Source of the DNA: Syntrophobacteraceae bacterium | GTDB taxonomy: Bacteria; Desulfobacterota; Syntrophobacteria; Syntrophobacterales; Syntrophobacteraceae | Direction of reading: 5' to 3' | Assembly: GCA_031292215.1 (NCBI GenBank) | Contig: JARLHO010000061.1 | Span: 1-64,000, forward strand | Length of the DNA: 64,000 nt | Part shown: positions 8,969 through 16,740 of the stretch, in pieces | How positions within the stretch are numbered: position 1 is the first letter of the stretch | Layout of the letters: each line of letters starts with the position of its first letter | The notes under the pieces: generated by a model | The model's database searches: none | Told to the model about the DNA's origin: nothing | What the model saw: only the letters and a program-made list of their open reading frames with translations | Program-made: the position numbers and the translations under genes

Positions 8969-9071
8969 GTTATTTCTCCTCCTGCAAAAGAAGCGGATGA
9001 GCGGCAATAATGCCGCTGCTCCAGCTTTTATTATACAATAGGTTCACCGCGACTGAAAACAGGTTGTCAGG

Positions 9072-9506
9072 ATGTCCTCCATCTATTTTGTCGAAACCAG
9101 GACAGGCGAGCAAAAAAATCAGCTTTGCCGCTGGACCGATCGGCTTTACCTGGAAAGAAAACCGGTGAGGATCGTGGTCGATTCCCCGGCTGCTGCCCAA
9201 CTCATCGACCAGTTGCTGTGGACGTTTTCACAATCGAGTTTCATCCCTCATGCGGTTGTAAACGAGGGGGCGGAGCGGGGGCAAGAACCGGTTGCGATCA
9301 CTTGCGGCCAGTTTCCGGTCCCGGGCTTTGACGCCGTGGTCTGTGACTTTCAGGCAGACCTCGAATTCATGAGCCTGTTTGAAACTGCGGTCCATTTCAT
9401 CCTGGGAGATGATCCGGAGCGCAGGCAAAAGAGTCGCAACCTGTGGCAGAGGGCGCGCGAGTCGGGGCTAAATCCGATCCACGTTCCCTATGAGGGCAAA
9501 CAGTGA
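9072..9506 (+). CDS. holC: DNA polymerase III subunit chi
   Basis: A 144-aa protein with the HolC pattern: an N-terminal YFVETRTGEQ..LCRWTDRLYLERKPVRIVVDSPAAAQLIDQLLWTFSQSSFIPHAV, where LLWTF..SFIPH is the family signature, then PVAITCG and the LGDDPERRQKSRNLWQRAREsG C-terminal region. Chi links the clamp loader to single-strand-binding protein. No holD or pepA is adjacent. Length matches the family (about 145 aa). Confidence 0.85.
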   Translation: MSSIYFVETRTGEQKNQLCRWTDRLYLERKPVRIVVDSPAAAQLIDQLLWTFSQSSFIPHAVVNEGAERGQEPVAITCGQFPVPGFDAVVCDFQADLEFMSLFETAVHFILGDDPERRQKSRNLWQRARESGLNPIHVPYEGKQ

Positions 9507-9695
9507 ACCGGTCGTCCACCCCGCCCTTTATCGAGTGAAAGGGGACCGAGGCGTGGACAACTTCATGTGAATTTTTGGACTATCGGCCTGGAAAGCCCTT
9601 GACATAGCACTGCAAGCGGCTAGAATGGCCCGACTGCCCTAAAGCGGCAGCAAATCCCGGCTTCGATTAAGAGCTGATACGGAAAGGTGGCGGTT

Positions 9696-11249
9696 ATGGG
9701 AGTAGTGGCGGACAAACTAAAAGAGCTTCGCGACAGGGAGGCCAAGGTTCTCGGGATGGGTGGCCCCAAGGCCGTAGCCCAGCAACTCGAACGCGGTAAG
9801 ATGACCGCCCGGGATCGCCTGAATTATTTCTTCGACCCCGGCAGCTTCCGTGAACTCGATATGTTTATGCAACACCGCGGAACTCTTTTTGGAATAGATA
9901 AAGTCGAAATTCCCGCAGACGGGGTTGTGACCGGATTTGGCGATGTCAACGGACGGCAGGTTTTCGCGTTCGCCCAGGATTTCACCGCCCGGGCGGGCAG
10001 CCTCGGCGAAATGCACGCCAAGAAAATCTGCAAGGTCATGGACCTTTCCCTTCGCGCCGGAAGACCCATCGTTGGTTTTTGCGATTCGGGCGGTGCTCGC
10101 ATCCAGGAAGGAGTCGACGCTCTTTCCGGCTACGGCCAGATATTCTATCGCAACGCCAGCGCCTCGGGGGTCGTTCCCCAGATATCGGCCATTATGGGCC
10201 CATGCGCGGGCGGCGCCGTATATTCGCCCGCAATGACCGACTTTGTGTATATGGTCAAGGGGACCGGGTTGATGTTTATCACCGGCCCCGACGTCATCCG
10301 ATCCGTTCTGGGCGAGGTAATCACCCAGGAGGAACTCGGCGGGGCAATGACGCACAACGCCAAGAGCGGGGTCGCCCAGTTCGCGGCCGAAAGCGATGCG
10401 GACTGCATCGACCAGATAAAACGGATGCTTTCGTTTTTGCCGGAAAACAACATGGAAGACGCTCCCTGCGTGGATACCGGCGACTCCCCCGACAGGTTGT
10501 GCCCGGAGCTTGACACCATCATCCCCGATGCCCCCATGGGCGCCTACGATATGCGAGAGGTCATCGCCTCGATTGTCGACAACGGGGATTTCCTGGAAGT
10601 ACACCGGTATTTCGCCGAAAATATGCTCGTCGGCTTCGCCCGGCTGGACGGAAACACCATAGGCATTATCGCAAACCAGCCCAAGGTGCTGGCCGGATGC
10701 CTCGACATCGACTCCTCAGACAAGGCCTCGCGCTTCATTCGCACGTGCGATTGTTTCAACATCCCGATTCTTACCATCGCCGATGTCCCCGGCTACCTGC
10801 CCGGCAGCCAGCAGGAATGGGGCGGCATTATCCGACATGGCGCAAAGCTTCTCTGGTGCTATTCGGAAGCAACCGTGCCCAAGATCACCCTTACGACCCG
10901 CAAGGACTACGGCGGCTCCTACCTTGCGATGTGTTCGAGCGATCTGCGGGCCGATTTCAACTTCGCCTGGCCAACGGCTGAAATAGCCGTCATGGGCGCC
11001 GACGGGGCGGCAAACGTCATTTTCCGCCGCGAGATCCAGGAAAGTCCCGACCCGGTAGCCAAGCGCCAGGAAGTGATAGACAATTACCGCCAGAAGCTCT
11101 CCAACCCGTACATCGCAGCCTCCAGAGGCTATATCGACGGCGTGATCATGCCCTCTGAGACCAGGACGCGCCTAATCGATGCGTTCCGTGTGATCAGCAA
11201 CAAACGCCAGACGCTTCCGCCCAAAAAGCACGGCAATATTCCGCAATAA
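9696..11249 (+). CDS. Acyl-CoA carboxylase/decarboxylase carboxyltransferase subunit
   Basis: A 517-aa carboxyltransferase of the propionyl-CoA carboxylase beta / methylmalonyl-CoA decarboxylase alpha family; it transfers carboxyl between biotin and an acyl-CoA. The N-terminal crotonase-like half has GGARIQEGVDALSGYG and the oxyanion-forming GPCAGGAVYSPA; the C-terminal half has DVPGYLPGSQQEWGGIIRHGAKLL and TTRKDYGGSYLAM. Length fits (510-520 aa). I chose ATG 9696, eight bases after GGAAAGG at 9681-9687. No biotin carboxylase, biotin carrier or membrane beta subunit is nearby, so the substrate (propionyl/methylmalonyl-CoA most likely) is inferred. A strong terminator follows. Confidence 0.92.
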   Translation: MGVVADKLKELRDREAKVLGMGGPKAVAQQLERGKMTARDRLNYFFDPGSFRELDMFMQHRGTLFGIDKVEIPADGVVTGFGDVNGRQVFAFAQDFTARAGSLGEMHAKKICKVMDLSLRAGRPIVGFCDSGGARIQEGVDALSGYGQIFYRNASASGVVPQISAIMGPCAGGAVYSPAMTDFVYMVKGTGLMFITGPDVIRSVLGEVITQEELGGAMTHNAKSGVAQFAAESDADCIDQIKRMLSFLPENNMEDAPCVDTGDSPDRLCPELDTIIPDAPMGAYDMREVIASIVDNGDFLEVHRYFAENMLVGFARLDGNTIGIIANQPKVLAGCLDIDSSDKASRFIRTCDCFNIPILTIADVPGYLPGSQQEWGGIIRHGAKLLWCYSEATVPKITLTTRKDYGGSYLAMCSSDLRADFNFAWPTAEIAVMGADGAANVIFRREIQESPDPVAKRQEVIDNYRQKLSNPYIAASRGYIDGVIMPSETRTRLIDAFRVISNKRQTLPPKKHGNIPQ

Positions 11250-11291
11250 ACACCTTGTACAATTTCGCCGCCCCCCCCCCCGCGAGGGGAC

Positions 11292-11334
11292 AAAAGGGAT
11301 GAATGGTTGCCATTCATCCCTTTTGCGGTTTTTT
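11292..11334 (+). terminator. Rho-independent terminator after the carboxyltransferase gene
   Basis: A perfect 15-bp stem, 11292-11306 against 11310-11324, with a 3-base loop and a downstream T run (11328-11334, after GCGG). The stem lies between convergent genes and probably also stops transcription of the leftward hypothetical gene. An 11-base C run lies just upstream (11271-11281). Confidence 0.9.
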
Positions 11335-11344
11335 ACGTGCTCGC

Positions 11345-11806
11345 TCACTCCGCGCCATCGGATTTTTCGCTCCTGGAAAAATTCCTTTTGCCGGCCATAA
11401 TGGTTCCCTTGCGGCCGGTCTTTTCTTTGTTTAAGGCGGAAACGATACACTGCCTGTTTTTCAAGTGGTCCTGGGCCGCCTCGAAGCTCGGGACGTTTGT
11501 TCCGATCAATTCCCTAACCTCCTCGATCGGGCAGTTCAGTGCATCTTCGGGATGGCAGAGCAAACAGGCGACTATTATTTTAAAGGAATCCTCCGGCACG
11601 CTCAGGGATTGGCAATCCACGATCAGTTCGCATAACCGGAAGAACAGATCCGAGGCTTGCTCGATTTCCTGAATCTCTCTCGAATAATTTTGCACTTCGG
11701 CAAACACCTGGCTTTTGAAATCGCCTCCCGTGCAGGAATGAGAGCCGGCCAGCATTTCCATGATCTTTTCCCTGAAAGGATCGTCACTGCGCAGGTCCGT
11801 ATCCAT
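11345..11806 (-). CDS. Hypothetical protein
   Basis: A 153-aa, mostly helical soluble protein without a signal peptide or membrane segment. It contains a Cys-containing central part (RLCELIVDCQSL, ACLLCHPEDALNCPIEE) and a basic tail (GKRNFSRSEKSDGAE). I do not recognise the family. GGAGGAAAA lies directly before ATG 11806, supporting expression. It is convergent with the carboxyltransferase gene and divergent from the PfkB kinase gene; a Fur-like AT-rich palindrome lies 50-68 bases upstream. Confidence 0.6.
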   Translation of the reverse strand: MDTDLRSDDPFREKIMEMLAGSHSCTGGDFKSQVFAEVQNYSREIQEIEQASDLFFRLCELIVDCQSLSVPEDSFKIIVACLLCHPEDALNCPIEEVRELIGTNVPSFEAAQDHLKNRQCIVSALNKEKTGRKGTIMAGKRNFSRSEKSDGAE

Positions 11807-11855
11807 TTTTCCTCCCTAAGGCGGTTCTGAAGCGACTACTGCCGCAATACGCCTA

Positions 11856-11874
11856 AATAATTATAATCATAAAT
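11856..11874. promoter_or_regulatory. Possible Fur-like box
   Basis: AATAATTATAATCATAAAT agrees at 14 of 19 positions with the classical Fur box GATAATGATAATCATTATC by my alignment. It lies between the divergent hypothetical gene and the PfkB kinase. Because the segment is simply AT-rich, this is weak. Confidence 0.25.
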
Positions 11875-11995
11875 AATGACCGGGGATATCGATGTCCATG
11901 GGCTAAGAGCAAGAAAGAGCCATAACCTTTGCCGGTAAAGACCTCGCTCGACTCGGGAGCCGTGCGAAAAACTTATCCAGGGAGGAAACGGATAA

Positions 11996-12937
11996 ATGGA
12001 AATCGACGTTCTTTGCGTAGGACTGGCGACATACGACCTTGTCTACCAGGTTGATCGCTATCCGGGAGAAGACGAAAAATGTTTCGCCTCCAGCCTGCTC
12101 CTGTGCGGAGGAGGTCCCGGAGCAAATGCGGCGGTAACGGTGGCACGGCTGGGCGGGGCTGCAGCCTTTGCCGGATACCTCGCAAATGATGTCTTTGGCC
12201 GGATGCACCTCGAAGAGCTCGTCTTCGAAGGGGTGAGGACCGACCTCATCGTCCGTGACGAAAAAACCGCCGCGCGCCGCAAAGCCGCAGCGGATAACCC
12301 TTGTCGCAACAACGCCCGATCGGCTCTATCTTCGATCCTCGTAGCGCCGGGGGGCAAAAGGACAGTCGTGACCCACAAGGGGACAACGCCCATTCTTGAA
12401 CCCGAACAGGTCGATTTTGCCAGGTTCAGTCCGCGGGCGATCCTTTTTGACGGACACCAGCCCGCCCTATCGGTTCCGCTCGCACAAAGGGCCCGGGAGC
12501 AAAACACTCCGACCATTCTCGATGCCGGATCGGTAAGCGAGGGCACAGCAAGACTTGCCCGCCTCTGCTCTCACCTTGCGGCCTCCGAAAAATTCGCCAG
12601 GGATTTCACCGGAGAAAAGGCCCCGCAAAAGGCGCTGACCGTTCTTGCCCGCATGGCGCCGGTAGCGGTCATTACGCTTGGGGATGCCGGCCTCATCTAC
12701 TGCGATTCGAGGAGTTCGGGGGCGATTGCCCCATTTGCTGTCGATGCGGTCGATACGACGGGAGCAGGCGACATCTTTCACGGCGCTTTGGCTTTGCGAA
12801 CGGCTCGAGGCGACGACCTTTTCCGCGCCCTGCAGTATGCGAGCGCGGCGGCGGCCCTGGGGTGCGAAAAACTGGGCGCGCGTCCCGCCATTCCTTCCGC
12901 GGAGGCCGTCGAATCCCTTCTTCGCTCCACGGGGTAA
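11996..12937 (+). CDS. PfkB-family sugar kinase
   Basis: A 313-aa ribokinase-fold kinase that phosphorylates a sugar or sugar phosphate with ATP. The N-terminal glycine motif GGGPGANAAVTVARLGG and the C-terminal signature VDTTGAGDIFHGALAL (anion hole plus catalytic Asp) are intact. The pattern around VDTTGAGDIFHGALAL and LGARPAIPSAEAVES resembles the sulfofructose kinase YihV subgroup, but no sulfoquinovose genes are nearby, so the substrate is open. GGGAGGAAA precedes the ATG. It converges with the DAC-domain gene (17-base gap). Confidence 0.85.
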   Translation: MEIDVLCVGLATYDLVYQVDRYPGEDEKCFASSLLLCGGGPGANAAVTVARLGGAAAFAGYLANDVFGRMHLEELVFEGVRTDLIVRDEKTAARRKAAADNPCRNNARSALSSILVAPGGKRTVVTHKGTTPILEPEQVDFARFSPRAILFDGHQPALSVPLAQRAREQNTPTILDAGSVSEGTARLARLCSHLAASEKFARDFTGEKAPQKALTVLARMAPVAVITLGDAGLIYCDSRSSGAIAPFAVDAVDTTGAGDIFHGALALRTARGDDLFRALQYASAAAALGCEKLGARPAIPSAEAVESLLRSTG

Positions 12938-12954
12938 AGCGATGTATCTTTATG

Positions 12955-14442
12955 TTAAACCGCGCCGCTTGATGTGTGCACGGCAGAGGGCATCGCCTGA
13001 TCGGCCTCACACTCTCCGGCCAGCCACTCCTCGATAGTCGGCGGCTGGATGGCCGACTGTGAAAGGGGGCCCCAATCGGGTCCCGCGCTCAAGTCTATTC
13101 CATTGTGTATAACCGATACGGGCCGGTCGGAGGAAACGACGACGACTATCAGGTTTTCGTGGGCTGCGCTAAACCGCAGGGCGGAGTTAAACCGTGCCCC
13201 TCTCGCGCGGTTTTCGCCGGGAATCGACTTTCCGTCGAGCAGGCAGGCGAACCCGTGCAGGCGAAGGTCTGCCCCGATATGTAGCGCCCCGTCGACCTTT
13301 GAAAGGGATTTGGCGAGATCGAGCATCGTTTCGTCGCAAAGATCGATTGGGACTTCGAGTTTCTGGCCGGAAATCGAGATAGGCGCGGAATTTAAGTCGA
13401 TTACAAGCGTTGCCCCGTGCCGCTGCTCGCCGGCCCGTTCCACGATGGCTGAGACGATTTTAAAAAGAGCATGCCTTCTCGATTCCAGAACGGGGGATTC
13501 GAGAAAAAGCTCTTCGAGATGGACCAGTTTCGGTTTTCGATTGGTGGAATGGAATCTTCCATCCGAAAAGCTGCACACCGCTTTTCCGGAAATACGCAAA
13601 AACCCGTGTCCGCCCCGGAAATCGGCGGTTAAACGGCACTCCGGCAAAGTCCCCCGGGTGACCCCGATAATCTTTTGGCCGTCGGAGATGAGTTTTCTGT
13701 CCGAATTTTCAACTGCGAGCATAAGCTTTCGCACAAGTTTGTGGTTGGAAAGTCTTAGCTTTTCCGGATTGGGAAACCTCACCATATAGCGCAAGGACTC
13801 GATCTTTACAGGATCTATGAACACCACTGTCCCGCGCGGCCAGGCGCCTTCCTCCCTGGTCTTGGAGATGCCCAGCACGGCGTCGAGGATCGGGTAGACC
13901 TCGATACGGCGGTCCAACCCGAATTTGACATCGAGCCGGTCCTGGACATAATCCCTTATGGCGTGCATCGCATATTCCCGGATCACGTAATACGAATTGC
14001 GCGTGTAGAACCACTCCTCATTGGCCCAGTCGTGAGCCAGAAGGCAGGCCGCGTGTTCCAGCCACCTCTCGGTCGGACCTGTCGAACACAGAGTCGAATG
14101 CTCTTCGGTAAACCACATCTGGTAGAATACAGGCATGGCCCTCCCGCCCCTGGACACAAGACCCGCAAGATCCAGCCCCTTTTCCGGAAGGGTCTGCCCG
14201 GGAAGCCCGGCCTGAAGAATACCCGACTCACACTCCCGCCACGTGCCGCACTTGAGATAGATCTTTTCAATGAGCGGCGCCCAGCCATTGAGGAGGTTTT
14301 GAGGATCGTAGAGACGAAGCGGACCGTCACGCTTCTCCGAGTAGAGAAGCGCCGCGCGGCTCGGACCGGAAAAATGGGTCAAGCCTTCGCTTAGCGCTTC
14401 ATGGATATGAAAAATGCTCTGAAGCTGGTATGAAATGTCCAT
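12955..14442 (-). CDS. Putative diadenylate cyclase (DisA_N/DAC domain) with N-terminal sensor-like region
   Basis: A 495-aa soluble protein. The C-terminal part (about residues 325-450) matches the DAC domain that makes c-di-AMP from two ATP: LFKIVSAIVERAGEQRHGATLVID, then VDGALHIGAD (the DGA motif, residues 384-386) and GARFNSALRFSAA..LIVVVVSSDRPVSVI at the position of the RHR motif. The RHR triplet is degenerate (R-F-N) here. The N-terminal 300 residues look like a sensor-type extension seen in other proteobacterial DAC proteins; I see no membrane segment. Starts at ATG 14442 or GTG 14490 are both possible and neither has a good Shine-Dalgarno. Whether it is active is not decidable from sequence. 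Confidence 0.7.
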   Translation of the reverse strand: MDISYQLQSIFHIHEALSEGLTHFSGPSRAALLYSEKRDGPLRLYDPQNLLNGWAPLIEKIYLKCGTWRECESGILQAGLPGQTLPEKGLDLAGLVSRGGRAMPVFYQMWFTEEHSTLCSTGPTERWLEHAACLLAHDWANEEWFYTRNSYYVIREYAMHAIRDYVQDRLDVKFGLDRRIEVYPILDAVLGISKTREEGAWPRGTVVFIDPVKIESLRYMVRFPNPEKLRLSNHKLVRKLMLAVENSDRKLISDGQKIIGVTRGTLPECRLTADFRGGHGFLRISGKAVCSFSDGRFHSTNRKPKLVHLEELFLESPVLESRRHALFKIVSAIVERAGEQRHGATLVIDLNSAPISISGQKLEVPIDLCDETMLDLAKSLSKVDGALHIGADLRLHGFACLLDGKSIPGENRARGARFNSALRFSAAHENLIVVVVSSDRPVSVIHNGIDLSAGPDWGPLSQSAIQPPTIEEWLAGECEADQAMPSAVHTSSGAV

Positions 14443-14733
14443 AATCTCGATAGGGGTAAGGAGGGTTAAAACCTGTAACCGTAAAGCCACCTTGAATGAA
14501 TTACAATTTTCGAGCCGTTATTTCAAGGTTTAATCCAAAGCCGCGACAAGCAAAAAGAAACCGATTTTCCCGCCCCCCCCTCCGGCGTGCTGTCCGTCCC
14601 GGGAAAGGGGCTTGCTGGAAAAGGGAGGACCGAGAGGTTTGACTACCGCTAAACGGGAGTGATACAGTGAGGCAAAATGAATGGGGAAGGGGTCCTTAGC
14701 CGAGTAAAACAAAAACCGCGCGGGAGGAGCAAA

Positions 14734-15690
14734 ATGAGCCCTACGACTATGCAGGTAAACGAAGTGGACAGGGTTACCGTCTGGGTGGTTACGGACAATT
14801 ATTACGACGCCTTAAGACCCGATGCAAAGTTTGCCCGCCGCTACCGGGCCGAGGCGGCCGGCACGTCGATTCACGCCGAACACGGACTCTGTTATTACAT
14901 AGAAACCGTCGTGGGCGGAAAGTCCTCGGGCTGCATGTTCGATTTCGGACAGGATTCAAGAGGGGTGGCAAACAACCTGGCTCTCCTGGGAATAGAGCTT
15001 GGGAACATCAAGGCCTTCAGTTTGAGCCACGGCCATTTCGACCACTTTTTGGCAGCGCTTCCCATTCTCGAGTCGGCCAGGGCTTTTCTTGCCGCCGGCA
15101 CGCCGTTTTATGTTGGCGAGGAATGCTTTTCCCACAGATACTTACTTCGACCCGGCGACACCAGCCCCATGGATCTCGGGCGGCTGAAAAAAGAGGACAT
15201 CGAGGCCCTGGGGCTTACGGTCGTGGAAGTGAGCGAACCGATCGAGATCATTCCCGGCGCCTACCTCACCGGAAATATCGAAAGGGTTACCCCTTATGAA
15301 AAAGTGCCCCCTGTGCTGCTGATCGAGCGCGGCGAAAAACCCGAACCCGACGACTTTCGAGGCGAGCAGGCGATCTTTTTCAACGTCAAGGGCAAAGGAC
15401 TGGTGGTGCTTTCCGGATGCGCCCACGCGGGGATCGTGAACACGGTCGAACAGGCGCGCAAAGTCTCGGGCATAGAAAAGATTCACGCCGTAATGGGAGG
15501 GTTCCACCTGATCAACGCCAAGCCCGAAATCATTAAAAAAACGGTCGAAGATATTAAAGCGATGCAACCCGATTGCGTCGTTCCGACCCACTGCACGGGA
15601 TTTGAGGCACTCGAGGCCTTTAAGCGCGAGATGGTCGAGGAGTTTACTCTCAACACGGCCGGCTCTCGTTATACATTCGAGAAAAATTAG
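14734..15690 (+). CDS. Metallo-beta-lactamase-fold hydrolase (beta-RFAP synthase-like)
   Basis: A 318-aa protein with SHGHFDHF (the HxHxDH metal motif), SGCAHAGIVNTV (third metal His) and PTHCTGFEAL (last His). This layout, with the long insert between the metal motifs, matches the MBL subgroup annotated as 7,8-dihydropterin-6-methyl-4-(ribofuranosyl)aminobenzene-phosphate synthase relatives; the true substrate in bacteria is unknown. GGGAGGAG at 14722-14729 decides for ATG 14734 over an upstream ATG at 14677. The stop TAG overlaps the GTG start of the next gene, so both are co-transcribed. Confidence 0.85.
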   Translation: MSPTTMQVNEVDRVTVWVVTDNYYDALRPDAKFARRYRAEAAGTSIHAEHGLCYYIETVVGGKSSGCMFDFGQDSRGVANNLALLGIELGNIKAFSLSHGHFDHFLAALPILESARAFLAAGTPFYVGEECFSHRYLLRPGDTSPMDLGRLKKEDIEALGLTVVEVSEPIEIIPGAYLTGNIERVTPYEKVPPVLLIERGEKPEPDDFRGEQAIFFNVKGKGLVVLSGCAHAGIVNTVEQARKVSGIEKIHAVMGGFHLINAKPEIIKKTVEDIKAMQPDCVVPTHCTGFEALEAFKREMVEEFTLNTAGSRYTFEKN

Positions 15691-16166
15691 TGGACTACGA
15701 GACCCTGGCCCTCAAACTCATAGAAGAGCAGCACACCATGACGCTTGCAACCTCGGGCGCAAAGGGACCGTGGGCCGCTCCCGTCTATTATGTCTTCCTG
15801 GAATCGGCCTTCTATTTTTTCTCCAACCCCTCCTCCAGACATATTGAAGAATCCCTTAAGAGCCGCCGGACATCGGCTGCTATCTTTTCGCCGGTCACCG
15901 GCTGGCAGGACATCCGGGGGCTTCAAATGTCTGGGGCGGTCGAAACGGTTTCGCCGGGGGCTGCCGCGCTCCGGGCGATGCGCTCGTACCTGCAAAAATT
16001 TCCGTTCACCAGGGACTTTTTCAACCCTTCGGATTTAATAGATTTTAAAGCCTTCTCGGTCCGGTTCCGGGTGAGCCTTTACCGGTTTGAGCCAGATCTT
16101 GCCTACTATCTCGATAACAGCATAAAATTCGGTTTCAGGGAAAGAGTTCATTTTAAGAAAGGGTAA
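15690..16166 (+). CDS. Pyridoxamine 5'-phosphate oxidase-like FMN-binding protein
   Basis: A 158-aa split-barrel protein: LIEEQHTMTLATSGAKGPWAAPVYYVFLESAFYFFSNPSSRHIEES is the typical first half of the PNPOx-like FMN fold, and SAAIFSPVTGWQDIRGLQMSGAVE the next strands. Starts at GTG 15690, whose G is the last base of the preceding TAG, so it depends on the upstream gene for translation. The reaction is unknown; the family includes flavin- and F420-dependent oxidoreductases and haem-binding proteins. Confidence 0.8.
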   Translation: MDYETLALKLIEEQHTMTLATSGAKGPWAAPVYYVFLESAFYFFSNPSSRHIEESLKSRRTSAAIFSPVTGWQDIRGLQMSGAVETVSPGAAALRAMRSYLQKFPFTRDFFNPSDLIDFKAFSVRFRVSLYRFEPDLAYYLDNSIKFGFRERVHFKKG

Positions 16167-16303
16167 AGCTTCCCGAAGGCCATGCGCGCAAAGGGATATA
16201 TTATCGCACCGGGTGAGCGAAAAAACTTTACTTCCCCCCACCGCTTAAAGCAAAATAATGGTACTCGAAATATATTCCAATCCCTTAGACAGGAGCTATT
16301 GAC

Positions 16304-16507
16304 ATGAAACGGTTGACTTTTGTTCTCTTCCTCGCCCTTTTCGCCATCTTCTTCACCGTGTCCGCAAACGCCCATCCGCGCTGTGGAAAAGTCTACGTCC
16401 CCGCCCACCGCGTTCACCACAGGTGGGTCCCGGCCCACTATGTACACCGCCACTGGGTCCCGGCTCACCGCGTGCATCACAGAATTGTCCCCGGCCATTG
16501 CGCCTAG
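16304..16507 (+). CDS. Small secreted His-rich repeat protein
   Basis: A 67-aa protein. Residues 1-23 form a signal peptide ending ANA. The mature part carries a 10-residue unit three times (VPAHRVHHRW, VPAHYVHRHW, VPAHRVHHRI) and a truncated fourth (VPGHCA), giving 11 His in 44 residues plus two Cys. The pattern suggests a periplasmic or exported metal-binding peptide; that is inference. AGGAG lies at 16291-16295 and a strong terminator follows at 16625, so it appears to be its own transcription unit. Confidence 0.75.
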   Translation: MKRLTFVLFLALFAIFFTVSANAHPRCGKVYVPAHRVHHRWVPAHYVHRHWVPAHRVHHRIVPGHCA

Positions 16508-16624
16508 ATTCGATTGACGAAAGTCTTTCGCTTCCGGTTTGAACCTTTACGCGGTTTGCGAACAGTCCCTGCGCCATTTCCGGGTCTTTCCGCCCGGGAC
16601 GAATCGATCGCCGATTGTAAACCA

Positions 16625-16661
16625 CCGCCGGGGTCGGACACGACCCCGGCGGGACCTTTTT
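16625..16661 (+). terminator. Strong rho-independent terminator
   Basis: A perfect 12-bp GC stem, CCGCCGGGGTCG (16625-16636) against 16641-16652, with a GACA loop and a run of five T at 16657-16661. It ends the His-rich gene and separates it from the ligase gene. Confidence 0.92.
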
Positions 16662-16740
16662 GCGGACGACTACAGTTTTCCGCTTACGGCCCCCGTTCGC
16701 AAAACCATCCAAGCCATTAATCGCCACGGGAAATTTTTCC

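Noticed and set aside
9717-10604. 295-codon open frame opposite the carboxyltransferase gene
   Set aside because: Antisense shadow of a well-conserved gene.
11271-11281. C homopolymer as a phase-variation tract
   Set aside because: It lies between genes, after the stop codon and before the terminator, so length changes would not shift a reading frame.
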